Shown piece after piece: positions 32,201 to 42,175 of a stretch of 46,952 nucleotides of DNA (its first letter is position 1; each line of letters starts with the position of its first letter). Both the position numbers and the translations under genes were made by a program. Below the pieces are notes generated by a model. The model was not told the DNA's origin and ran no database searches. It saw nothing but the letters and a program-made list of their open reading frames with translations. The stretch spans positions 1 to 46,952 of the forward strand of contig ML210363.1 in NCBI GenBank assembly GCA_004369085.1. The letters are read 5' to 3'. Source of the stretch: Coprinopsis marcescibilis. Its lineage: Eukaryota; Basidiomycota; Agaricomycetes; Agaricales; Psathyrellaceae.

Positions 32201-34071
32201 CATACAGTCTTTCACGTTTGCGCGAGACGACATGTTTACAAACGCGATGGACGGCTTCCGAGGTGTGGAAATCCTGGTGTGGTACGTAGGGCTATCTGGC
32301 TCCAGCACCCAATCTCCCGCGACTAATACCACCCCGCTCGTTCATACCCACCGTCTCAACCACCGTAATCCCTCCGTATACAACAGACTCTCGCCGCACG
32401 ACGTTCTGAATGGCGATGTATCGAATCGCATCGGAGAAGAAAGTGGCGAAGGCAAGTTGTCTCAGAGTTACGACCACCTCGCGTTCATCGCCATTCGTTT
32501 AGAGGGTTTCATAAGCTCTTTCCTCCCGACCACAATAATCCCTACAACTACAGCGATCTCTCGCACCCACTCCACTGCTGCTGGACTCGCTCGCGCCTTC
32601 TGCTACGGCCAGAGATGCCTGCGAGACCCACAGCGGTGCATCATCCCACGCCCTGGATGTCTTGAAGGAATAATTCACTCACGCACTGTTAGCAGACACG
32701 CATATACGGGACTTAATTCGATCTACCCACAACAGTCATATAATTGACGTATCCACTCTTTCTATCATCGAATCGTCGTCAACAACTACACTACGCTCTC
32801 TCCTCGCGATCTCGGATCCGTCTCTCGACGAACACATACACTCGTTCAAGACACAACCACACGCTCGTTCTTTTCTCTCTTTTATTCTAGTCTCTCATAC
32901 CTCGTTTCTCTCGCACATCTCCCACTCCTCACTCTAATCATCCACTGCAGTCTCTCACTTTTGCGCCAGACAACGTTTTGATAGACGATCAGACACTATC
33001 AAGTGTCACTGCACATCACCATCGCTAGGCCATCACACGCTGTTGCATTCTCTTTGCTGCCATCGTCCCCGTTTATCCAGGATTTATTTTCTTGTGACTC
33101 TGCGAGGTAGATTCGAACAACGCTTTTGTGCGCTTGCGTACGTACGCCCTGCGCAATTGCCCCAAGCGTTATATTATCCCGACCCTTGGAGGTTTTCGCG
33201 CCATACACGTCAGTTGGACATTGAGATAATACAATGTAGGTCATTGCAGCTCGATGATCCGTATTGTCGAGACTGTGCATCACGAGTTGCTTCGACTGTT
33301 AGCGTCGTGAATCCTCTCGACCACCAGAACTCTTCGACTTCCGCTCCTGACGTCATTTTGGTGGACGTATCGAACGGTATGGGAGCAGAAGGTACAAAGT
33401 TTATGTGTAGTGGGAACCTAGTGGCGCAGCGCGGATGGTTAGTCGTCGCTACTTGAACCTGCTACTTCCCCTGCCCGTCGCCATACTTGTCAGTCTGTTC
33501 ATTTGTTTAGGTCCCATCGCCCCCTGTCCGCCACGGCCGCCTCTCTCCTCTCGACCACCAACCCCCCACCTACTTTTGTTTCCGAATGGACATGACATGC
33601 TCCTGCTCGGCCAAATGTCATTCCAACGCCCGTCCGCCCCAATCGCAGCTGTATTTCCTAGCTCGGGGAGACTGGGTTGTACCCCGCCACTACAGCCCCC
33701 TCCGCACTTTATGATAATCGTACATCGTTATCCCAGCCGATATCTTTCGACCAACATCGACGCTCTGATGGATGCGCTTGTATGTATTCGTCGTGCTCCA
33801 GGCCCTGGATCGAAAACAATGATTCAGTGTCATTGAACCCTCTCGCATGATCCTCCACGTACAGTCTTGCCCAACGCCTTTCTATCGTTGGGTAGGATGC
33901 AACGGGAAGTGCTGGATGGACGGGACGGGACGATGGGGTAGATCCCGTGTAACCGGATCAAATCAGACACTTTCTGTGGTGTATTTTGCGTGTACAGCAC
34001 CGTATCATGATGGTGCCAGGGGCAACGTTTTTGGTGGATTGAGTCATATTTAATAGAACGATTGGCTTGGG
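32201..34071. other. Long region without a supported gene
   Basis: Contains a pyrimidine-rich stretch at about 32760-32960 (many ctct and ctcgtt runs) and one diverged palindrome at 33116-33171. Frames of up to 196 codons exist (32157-32747) but lack splice context, conserved motifs and a second copy, so they are not called. Confidence 0.4.
33116..33171 (+). repeat. 55-bp palindromic repeat, diverged copy
   Basis: Carries a 4-bp expansion in the core (gcgtacgtacgccc) and a decayed right end (agcgttat). Confidence 0.6.
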
Positions 34072-35110
34072 GTACGTTAGTCGGTGTAATTAAGCGCCGA
34101 TGTCGAGAAGAGCGCTTACAATTGTCAAAGAATGATACGGGGAACGAGTTATCAGATGATAGAGAGTCAAGATCCGGCTTGACTATAGTTATAGTTAACC
34201 TCTGACGAGAACCAGGGGCGCTTATTATGCATTTGATTGTTGTGGCTTCTTTTGGCAGTACATTACCAATGTCTCATCCAGTTGTCCACAGACCACTCTC
34301 AAATCCTCAATCTCCGCCAGGACATTTCGAAATGGCCTCAACAGCTGGCCGCCTGCGGAGGCAATGGGCATTTATACAGGGGCCATCGTGACATTTGGCT
34401 ACCGCGTTGCTTAGGGCTGAGGTCGCGAGTCGAAGAAGCGTAACTTATCAGAGCAGGATAGCGAATATATACAGATATGCATGTACGTTATTGTATGACT
34501 CGGCGTTGAATCTTGGGTATAGCGAGTGTTGGGGACAGATAGAGTATCATTGGGTCGTTGCATCAGGGTTTAATACTCCACGGAAAACTGCGGAAGCCAT
34601 CCGTAGAATGGCGTTGATAGGGAAGCAATTCCAGGTGGTAAGGATTCTTCGTCACGTCCGTCGCGATTTGTATCGCTTGGGATGGGTATGTAGGTGCTTG
34701 CACTTGCCAGTGGAACTATTGGAATCGCTAACATATCAGCAAAGCAGCCTTTCGAATGCGAAAAGAGCCATACCTGAATCATATCGGTCCGCAAAATTCA
34801 TGCCGGCGTCGTTCTCCAGATCTTCGTGCTCGTGCACACCTGAATTCATGGAGGCTACCGAGGAAATACAATAATTATTCCTCATCCTTCCATCAGGAAT
34901 CCACATACCCAGGTCGTTTAGCGGGCGTGAGTCAGCATCAGTGCTCGGCGCCTGCTGTGGGTAGAAATGGAAACGGGAATGGACATGGAGATCTCTCTCG
35001 ACATCCAGAAATTCCCCTCCAAAAATGTTTATCCACTGTGATTTGAAGGAGGGCATAGCTGAATAGACGGCTGGAGAATTGATGGGGGATCAACATATGC
35101 TGTGTTTGTT
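34072..35110. repeat. Segmental duplicate 1 of 36411-37415 plus 38233-38300
   Basis: About 1 kb starts at ggtacgttag...ttaagcgccgatgtcgag and includes the gene at 34570-35056 with its flanks. The second copy, 2.3 kb further on, matches throughout except for the transposon inserted at 37416. Confidence 0.75.
34570..35056 (-). CDS. Small three-exon protein with GGEF-LDVERD motif
   Basis: Exons on the minus strand 35056-34909, 34854-34774 and 34727-34570. All junctions are in phase, giving 128 aa. The N-terminus, MPSFKSQWINIFGGEFLDV then ERDLHVHSRFHFYP, is clearly related to exon 1 of the small genes at 8592, 19221, 22203 and 44341. The remainder differs: an acidic middle (VHEHEDLENDAG), then a Pro/Ser-rich end with YIPIPSDTNRDGRDEE and a terminal LPQFSVEY. 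Introns are 54 and 46 nt, the second at the short limit for this genome. A decayed tandem copy lies at 36954-38268. Function unknown. Confidence 0.5.
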
Positions 35111-35487
35111 GTTGGAGTTTTAAGTTTCGATGACAAAGATAGTGTGAAGAATTTCGAGCTCAGCTTGATCCCCTCGATTCCGAAGATGGCAAGCCCCTCC
35201 AAAGAGATATGATGTTTGCCTCGACCTCGCTTGCTTGAAATCCACACCCCCCATGAACCTTTCAATCACCGTCTTTACTCTATCTATCTCTATCTGCTGG
35301 CCAAAGAAAATCGAAAAAATCGCAAAAATTGATGTACGTAAAGCATGCTCAATATACGCCATGTTTCGCTCAATTGTACCTCAGATCCACCACCTCCTCC
35401 CCATGAAACTGCAAGCGGTATGCTCTCGCCCGTTCCATTGTCGTTGTCGATCACTGCAATCAAGGCTCGCCTGAACACCTAGCTCAA
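35111..35487. other. Unassigned sequence before the helicase fragment
   Basis: No supported gene. A Q-motif helicase fragment follows, so upstream exons of that relic may be hidden here. Confidence 0.35.
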
Positions 35488-35625
35488 GCTCTCGTACACC
35501 CCAGATGACTGGCAGGCGCATGCGATACAGCGTGTCCTTCAGGGATACGACATCATTATCTGTGCTGGGACGGGATTCTCTTCGAGGGTCTTGCTGTGCT
35601 GTGTAGAGCACTCATCTCGTCTAGA
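35488..35625 (+). pseudogene. Fragment of a RecQ-like DNA helicase
   Basis: The frame reads LKLSYTPDDWQAHAIQRVLQ, then GYDIIICAGTGF. This matches the Q-motif and start of the Walker A loop of RecQ-type helicases abundant in Agaricomycete genomes. The Gly-Lys-Ser of the P-loop is missing: after GTGF the sequence jumps, in another frame, to FEGLAVLCRAL, the segment that normally follows. A stop (tag) precedes the fragment in frame. It is an inactive relic. The family is inferred from motifs only. Confidence 0.6.
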
Positions 35626-35685
35626 TGAGTATGTAAAGGAATTTTGTGTCGGGGAAGGTGGGAATGGCCATTCGGCCAGTCCGTG

Positions 35686-35930
35686 GGAGTATTATTACGG
35701 AGCAAGCTTTCGACTTCACTGGTGCCATCAGCGCTCTCATTCCGACCACGATAATCGATTGCCCCTGTCCTCACATCGACCACTCGCCCTCCGCGGTGCT
35801 GCACCCCCAAGTCCTACATCCTACGGCCAACCTCAGTGAGCCAGGTACCGCCATTTCCAGCCTACCTACCTTGCATTGTCAGCCCATCGATCTTTTCTGC
35901 CGCCGACCTCCACACTTGCGCCGCTGTTTT
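35686..35930 (+). repeat. Repeat R1, short copy
   Basis: Runs from gtgggagtattattacgg through cctcagtgagcca to atcttttctgccgccgacc. It ends abruptly at about 35930, where unrelated sequence starts. Confidence 0.65.
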
Positions 35931-36410
35931 CTGTGTTATTGAGGCAGAGATAAACCAGTTAGGGTATCTCTGACATTGAAATACATGTCTATTTTTCTTT
36001 TTTGAAGTCTGTTTTCAATGGGTGATGTCCTGCTACGTGATACACCCGAATTACTGTGTTTTCGAAGATTTTGAGAATTTGATCTACCCTCCTCCAGCAA
36101 GATATATATTGTTTCATGCCAATCTTTTTGCACCAGGTAATGCAGAACTATGATCCTACCTTGACTGGGAACAAAAATGGGGAGGAGAGTGCTGCGTTCG
36201 CCAAAGATCCAGCAAAAACAGTATTTTGGGAGGAGATGATCCATTTTGGGGCGGGGGACAGCAGGGTGACAGTGTGAGGTCACGCTGTTCAAAGGACTTG
36301 TTTTGGCCAAAATATTGACTTGACGCGCGGAATCGCAGATATACAGATATCCCGCTGCATATTCCCTAAGAAAAAGTCACAAACCTACTCACCAGAAGCC
36401 TACCTCTGCA
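35931..36410. other. Unassigned sequence with one 124-codon frame
   Basis: A minus-strand frame at 35936-36310 has no recognisable domain and no second copy. It is left uncalled. Confidence 0.3.
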
Positions 36411-36953
36411 GGGTACGTTAGAGGCTGTGATTAAGCGCCGATGTCGAGCAGAGCGCTTACAACTGTGAAAGAAGGATACGTGGAATGATGGTTGTGGGTT
36501 ATCAGATGATAGAGACTCAAGAACCGGCTTAACTATAGTTATAGTAAGTGTTTGGTTGTGCGAGCAGATGGTGGTAGGATGCTTAGATTTCGGAAAGCTT
36601 CGACGAGAACTGGGGGCGCTTATTCTGCGTCTGCGATTGTTGTGATTTCTTTTGGCTGTACTGTACCAATGTCTCATCCAGTTGTCCACAGACTGCTGTC
36701 CGCCAGGACATTTCGAAATGGCCTCAACAGCTGGCCACGTGCTGACACAGGGCCTTTATACAGGGGTGATCATGGTATCTGGCCACCGTTGCTGCGGGCT
36801 GAGGTTGCGAGTCGAAGAAGCATAACTTATCAGAGCAGGGTAGCGAATATATGCACATATGAATCTACATTCCACTGTATGACTTGGCCTTGAATATTAG
36901 ATATTGCAAGTGTTGGGGACACATTTTGTATCACTGGGTCGTTGCATCAGGGT

Positions 36954-38268
36954 TTAAAACTCCACGGAAAACTGCTGAAGCCATCCATAGAATGGCGTTG
37001 ATAGGGAAGCAATTCCAGGTGGCAAGGACCTCCTCCTCCTCCTCACGTCCGTTGTGACTCGTATCGCTTGGGATGGGTATGTGGGTGCTCGCACTTGCCA
37101 ATGGAACTGTTGGAACCGCTAACATATTAGCATAGCAGCATTTCGAATGCGAAAAGAGCCATGCCTGAGTGATATCGGTCCGCAAAATGCATGCCGGCGT
37201 CGTTCTCCAAATCCTCCTGCTGGTGCACATTTGAGCTCATGTAGGCTACCGAGGAAATATGTCAATTATACACCATCCTTCCATCAAAGAAATCCACATA
37301 CCAAGGTCGTTTAGCAGGTGTGAGTCAGCATCGGTGCTCGGCACCTGCGGTGCGTAGAAATGGAAATGGGAATGGACATGGAGATCTCTCTCGACATCCA
37401 GAAATTCCCCTCCTAAGGTAGAGTGGAATCACGATCCACCCACGTCACGTGAGAGCGTGACACCTCTCTATTTGGTCGATCTTCTACAATAAAAATCGAT
37501 TCGCCCTCCAGGGATTGAAGGAGATGGCCCCAAAGGTGGACTAGTTGGGGTATTGCCACGTACCCGCAACCCTATGGGATTAGAATTTCCAAATTCAATC
37601 TCAGGATCCAGAAAAAGGGCACAGTAGTGTCTGATCTGACCCCCAATGGTCTGTCACGCTCAACGAAAAATCGATTCGCCTCTTGCAGTTTTGCCCTACC
37701 TCCAAATGGAGGCCCGTAAGTCATTGAAAAGAGGTGTATAAAGAACTCTATGGGATTGGATTTTGCTGTTTCGCCCGGATTGTGGAGTTATCGGTGGTGG
37801 AGGTGTGTGGGGTGGTCTATGGACACAAATCACTTCAGCTGAAATATGCCGGTGAGCGCTGTGAAATGCTCTGATCAGACTTAAATCTACCTGCGCCGCT
37901 GTATACACATTGTAGACGCTTACCAGGAAGGGTTAACTGCAAAGCAATCCCTATAAGCATGCAAAATATTTCGACTGTCGCATACTCCCCCTACTCTAAT
38001 GAAGCAACTTGATAAAGGGGGATTTGTGTAATATAAGCCTTTGTAATAGCTTACAGTATTTACTTTACATATTCTGGTTGTGTTTTGGTCTCTTCAGAAA
38101 GCCCCTTTGTATCAGAAATATATGTTATCTGGCGAGCAAGCCCAAAAGCGCCCAAAATGTGACACCAAATATAGGGGTGTCACAACTGTGTCATGCCACG
38201 TGACGTGGGTGGATCGTGAATCCACTCTACCTTAAGATGTTTATCCACTGTGATTTGAAGAAGGGCAT
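36954..38268 (-). pseudogene. Tandem copy of the three-exon small gene, split by a transposon
   Basis: Starts MPFFKSQWINI at 38268; the transposon at 37416-38232 then interrupts codon 12, creating an immediate stop. The rest of exon 1 resumes at 37413 (GGEFLDVERDLHVH...) and continues through both introns to a TAA at 36954. The second intron donor is gc (gcatgg) instead of gt, and exon 3 gained several Glu codons from a cctcctcct repeat at about 37025-37042. It is otherwise very close to 34570-35056. Confidence 0.8.
37416..38232. mobile_element. Non-autonomous TA-flanked DNA transposon (817 bp)
   Basis: Terminal inverted repeats begin AGGTAGAGTGGA and continue with near-identity for about 38 bp (inner part ...CCACCCACGTCACGTG). 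TA lies on both sides (37414-37415, 38233-38234). The related gene at 34570-35056 lacks the insertion, which fixes the borders. The interior has an internal repeat (aaaatcgattcgcc at 37493 and 37668) and no transposase-sized frame. TA duplication fits Tc1/mariner-like mobilisation, but the superfamily is inferred. Confidence 0.85.
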
Positions 38269-38331
38269 AGGAAGGATTGATGGGGGATCAAAATACTAGG
38301 GGAAGTGGGCCACCGCATTCGCATGGCAGTA

Positions 38332-38614
38332 CGAGGGTTTACTGTTCTACTATTTTATAAGGTAGATAGGACGAGAGCGAGCATGCTCGCAACGAAGACA
38401 AAGGATGCCCAAAGGCCGAGACCCAGGCCTGAGAAAAGAGCATGTGACTGCCAAGTGCTCAAAATCTTGGCAAGATCAGACATTCGAAAGCTAGGGGAAA
38501 AAAGCCTGGGAAAGATAGCATGTGACATGTGACTGCCAAGTGCTCAAAATCTTGGCAAGAAAATGGCGGGGAAGTCTTGGGAATAAAAACGCTGCTTTAC
38601 TTCGTAAACCCTCG
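38332..38614. mobile_element. TA-flanked miniature inverted-repeat element (283 bp)
   Basis: Ends CGAGGGTTTAC and its exact complement GTAAACCCTCG, with TA on both sides (38330-38331, 38615-38616). The interior carries a perfect 35-bp direct repeat (38441-38475 and 38526-38560). No transposase. Confidence 0.6.
38441..38560. repeat. Perfect 35-bp direct repeat containing a hairpin
   Basis: Each unit includes TGCCAAG...CTTGGCA, a 7-bp inverted repeat with a 10-base loop. The two units are 85 bp apart (start to start). Confidence 0.75.
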
Positions 38615-38616
38615 TA

Positions 38617-38947
38617 ATACTGTGTTGTTGTTGGCATTCCCACTGAAGTCTGAGGTTATTTCAAAATGAACTTGCCAACAGTCTAAGAATGCCCATACAA
38701 CTACAAAAAGTAATCATCACCACCGCTCATTCCTCGTTCTGGCCAGCAAGAGGTGGTAAATCGGCCAATGATGGAACAGGATCTGGGCAAAAGGACGCCG
38801 GTTGATGGGAGCATCGGGAATTTCCAGTCACTCGGCATCCATCGGCTTAGGCATTTCATCAGCTGCGGTACTCTCAAAGGCGCACAGAGGTGAGAGTACA
38901 TTATAACATGGAAATTAGAGTATGTATACTACGTAGAGAAGAATGAA
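38617..38947. other. Spacer downstream of the two-exon gene
   Basis: The minus-strand frame at 38701-38901 has no recognised similarity. Nothing else is seen. Confidence 0.35.
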
Positions 38948-39314
38948 TTATCCATATTCATAGACGAATCCAACTTTAATCCATCCGCTCGAAATTTTGG
39001 TGGTGGGCTGTTTCTGAATAACAGAGGAGCAATGCGTGGCAGAAGGTGAGTGGAGTAGACGAAAGAACTCGTTGAAGTTGGTGTTGGTGTTGGATGCGGA
39101 GTGTCCATACTGCAATGGCGAACATGACGTGGAGACTCTCCTTGGGAGTTCCAGGAAGGTGACCACAACTTACATCGGCTCTGCGAGCTCGAGGTGATCC
39201 TCGATATCTCTCAGGCACACCCAGCTTTTCCTGTTCCTCCAGCTGTATTTCCAATGATTCTGTGAAATCGTGCACTATGTATTCTTGCCAGTTGGGGTGC
39301 CGATCCAATAATAT
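38948..39314 (-). CDS. Unidentified gene, two 3'-terminal exons
   Basis: Minus strand. Exon 39314-39174 (47 codons) is preceded by a strong acceptor (pyrimidine tract, then cacatacag) and followed by a gtaagt donor. A 64-nt intron ends in ttgcag, then exon 39109-38948 runs to a stop. The first exon reads ILLDRHPNWQEYIVHDFTES, then LEIQLEEQEKLGVPERYRG. The second is Ser/Thr/Asn-rich and ends VGFVYEYG. Both phases are 0. The 5' exon is not certain; a candidate Met lies at about 39500 (MLLGTSIGG...). No family recognised. Confidence 0.4.
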
Positions 39315-39984
39315 CTGTATGTGGAGAAATAGAAGAAAAGAAGGAAGTCTCAAGAGAAGTTGAATCAAGTGAATGTAATTGGGGAGAGGGTGCGGAAGCA
39401 TGTAGTAATGTCCACTGGTACTACGTTACAAGGGATGGACGCCATTCTGATTGAATTGAGAGTGAGACTAGGTCCGCCTATTGACGTTCCGAGAAGCATA
39501 GATTACGATGATGTCCAAATTAATGAGAGATATGGACGCGACATATCGAAAGTGAACACAGGGGCCGTAATTGCTGTTGATTCAAATTCTGTCGGAGATT
39601 CTCTGGGATCAAGCCAAACAACCCACGCGAACTTCCTCATTTGGGGGGGACCCAGCAGTGAGAATTGTTCCAAGATTGGAGAATCTGCCGCCTCTTGCTT
39701 AGGCCGACCATCAATTCATCTACAGTGTTTACTATGTACATAGACACATTCGATAGAAATCAAGGTTCTGAGTATGGCATCATGCGGCGGCGCAGGATCC
39801 GCCATTTATCCTAATAAGGGCCAGGGCGGGCTTGACATCAACGTGTTTGCTCCGCGTCTGATGCGACAAAGCCACACTGAGGCTGCAGCCCACCCTCTGA
39901 TGGTTCACCCCACCCTCAAACAGCCGAACCCACCCTCATCCGCATGCCACCCTTGTCCGCATTTAAACCCATCCCACCCTTTTC
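39315..39984. other. Region upstream of the unidentified gene
   Basis: May contain its first exon(s) on the minus strand (about 39380-39510). No other feature is supported. Confidence 0.3.
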
Positions 39985-40250
39985 GGTACGGACATGATCC
40001 CAGACTGCACCCGTCGCCCGTTTGCGTTTGTCCCACTCGTTATTCGATGGGATAGGGATAGGCGCTGGGGTAGATACGAGTATGATGCGAGAAGGATGGG
40101 AGATCCAATGGGACGGGGTTTCGAGTTATCCGATGAGGCATTGCGGGTGTATGATTGAAGGTGTGTTTGATATGTGAGATTCGAAGATCCTAGAATACTG
40201 GCATGTCATCATAGATTTCGTTTCCATGCAGTTGGATCGGATCGAATCTA
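39985..40250 (+). repeat. Repeat M, partial copy upstream of the 7TM pseudogene
   Basis: Close match to 10972-11290 (catgatccc-gactgcacc, attcgatgggatagggata, cgagaaggatgg), with a deletion of the part at 11030-11165. Confidence 0.65.
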
Positions 40251-40544
40251 ACACTTTTGCATATGCCTGTGGGACTGAAACTGTGTTGGGCCGACGCTTC
40301 TTTCAGCCTCGTCCATTCGAATGTTCCTGGTATAAATCAAGGTACATCCATTGGAAACACCGAATCAAGTGAGAGGGCTATCATTATCATATGGCGTTAC
40401 GCCACCAAATCATGTTCCAGAGATAGTACTAGATGCAGAGAGTCCGGCTGAGAGCAGTCTTAATAAAGCACACCCCAGACGATTGCACTCCCCATCTCGC
40501 CTTGCTACTCTTGCCTCCCGCGCCAAACGGTATTCGGTCCATCG

Positions 40545-41008
40545 ATGTCTCCGGTTTGGACGAAGGAGTACATGAACGAGTATGGTTTGGCCTATCTGAA
40601 AGCGCAATATGCGAACTATGCTATTACGATGGCCACTGTCGGTGAGTGGTGTGGCGCATTAGCTTGAAGGGCTATCTCTGACTGATGGCCTCGAATTAAG
40701 AATTCAGTTGTTTATGAACTTGAACTCCTTCGCTTTGGTGGGTTTCGTTGAGACACCAGCGGAAAAGAGGCGGGGGAGGGCTGCACATGATATCCGGCTG
40801 GATGATATTCATATTCTACGCAGTGGGAGCTAGCTTCGATATGACCAGGATCTTTCGGGATCTGCTGGAATCATCGAACGGCATTGAATACATGCAAATC
40901 ACTTCCAGCTATACATGGATGGAGGTTTTGAACTTGGATCACCATGCTACGTGTTTGTGGTTGGGGACGGACTGTTGGTGCGCGATTTGGCTATGGGAAT
41001 ATGATTGA
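40545..41008 (+). pseudogene. Broken 7TM-family gene (exons 1-2 only), B-like
   Basis: Exon 1 (40545-40641) is intact and reads like gene B. The exon 2 acceptor has lost one G (aattaag|aattcag), shifting the frame. Exon 2 has further small indels (an extra aacttg, a loss in agggctgcacatgat, a shift in aacttggatcacc). Exons 3-5 are absent: intron 2 sequence is followed directly by the 3' flank seen after gene B at 13105. Its upstream 300 bp also match those of gene B. Confidence 0.9.
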
Positions 41009-41179
41009 AGCTGATTTTGTAAAGAAACATTATGTCCTGATGTTCATTTGCTTGCTTGGCTTGACGGGTGGAGGGTAGCCTTTATGAGGTGAGAGGAGTA
41101 TCCACTTATTAGCTGAGTAAATATAGCGTGCAGATAGTGCAATCTTTGGGAATGACGGTTCGGCTGATGCTGCGGCAGA

Positions 41180-42175
41180 CCGTGGGAGTATTATTGTGCA
41201 AGCTTTCGACTTCACTGGTTGCCATCAGCACTCTCATTGTCCCTGTCCTGACATCGACCACTCGCCCTCAGCGGTGCTGGATCTCCGAGTCCCACATTCT
41301 ACGGCCAGCCTCAGTGAGCCGAATACCGCCATTTCCAGCCTACCTACCTTGCATTGCCAGCCCATCGATCTATGCTTATGCCCTTTCCTCGCCCTCGCCA
41401 CCACCAGGGTACCGGTACTATGATCTCTCGCACTCACTACTGCTGAACTCGCTGGCGCCCTTTGCTACGACCAGCCATATATCACTTCCAATCGCCATGA
41501 TCCGTTGACGCCTGTGATTTAGCAAGTATGCAGCAGCACTGTACATTGCCATCGCTCGACTATTGCACCGTTGAAACGCCCACCGCAAGGGGCTCCTGCG
41601 CCGACTCTCGCTCACCGACATTGCCTGGCACGACTAGGGCCTGCCCAGCGCACTCGCCGCCACCTCACCACCATCATCCCTCCTCTCTCTCAAGGGTATC
41701 GGAGACGACATTGTTGCGGGTGAAGGCAAGTCCTGTTGCAGTTACTACCACCCTGCGCTCATAGCCATTCTTTTAGACGGCTTCTTGTCTTCTTCCTAAT
41801 CCCTACAACTGCGGCAGTTTGTCAAACCCCGCTCCCTTGCTTGACTCGCTCGCGTCTTCTGCTACGGCCAGCCACACCACACGGCACTGATACCTCCAAT
41901 TCCAATTCCAACCGCCATCGGATCCGTCGATGCTTGTAGGGCCTCATCGCGTTGATTCATTCTAGACGGACGTCTTAAAGGAATAAGACACTCCCGGACA
42001 CAAGGACACTGCACTCGACTCCAACGCTTTTGTGCGCTTGCGTACCCCCTGCGCAATCGCCCCAGAGCGTTGGATCGTCCTGGGCATTAGTTGCCTATAA
42101 GGGATGAGACACCCAAGCCTTGTTGACAGACGCGTAGTACTAGACTTGATTGTGCTTGACCATCGCTCCTGCCAT
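41180..42175 (+). repeat. Repeat R1, longest copy, joined to a truncated CCT3
   Basis: Contains nearly all R1 blocks in order: cgtgggagtattattg; the ctcagtgagccgaataccgcc block; ccaccaccagggtaccggt; gcagcactgtacattgccatc; ttgcttgactcgctcgcgtc; the palindrome at 42020-42074; and gcgtagtactagacttgattgtg. It ends in cgctcctgcca at the CCT3 junction. The same order precedes the CCT3 copy at 17089. Confidence 0.7.
42020..42074 (+). repeat. 55-bp palindromic repeat, copy 3
   Basis: One base differs from 16933-16987 (cgtaccccctg instead of cgtacgccctg). Confidence 0.75.

Noticed and set aside
32157..32747. 196-codon plus-strand frame
   Set aside because: No recognisable domain, no start context, and the sequence borders R1. 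It is best explained as chance in GC-rich repeat DNA.
37416..38232. piggyBac-type insertion at TTAA
   Set aside because: The right border reads cttaag, but the left border is ctaagg. Only TA is duplicated.
16933..42074. Palindromic repeats read as a CRISPR array
   Set aside because: Copies are kilobases apart with no regular spacers, in a eukaryotic genome.
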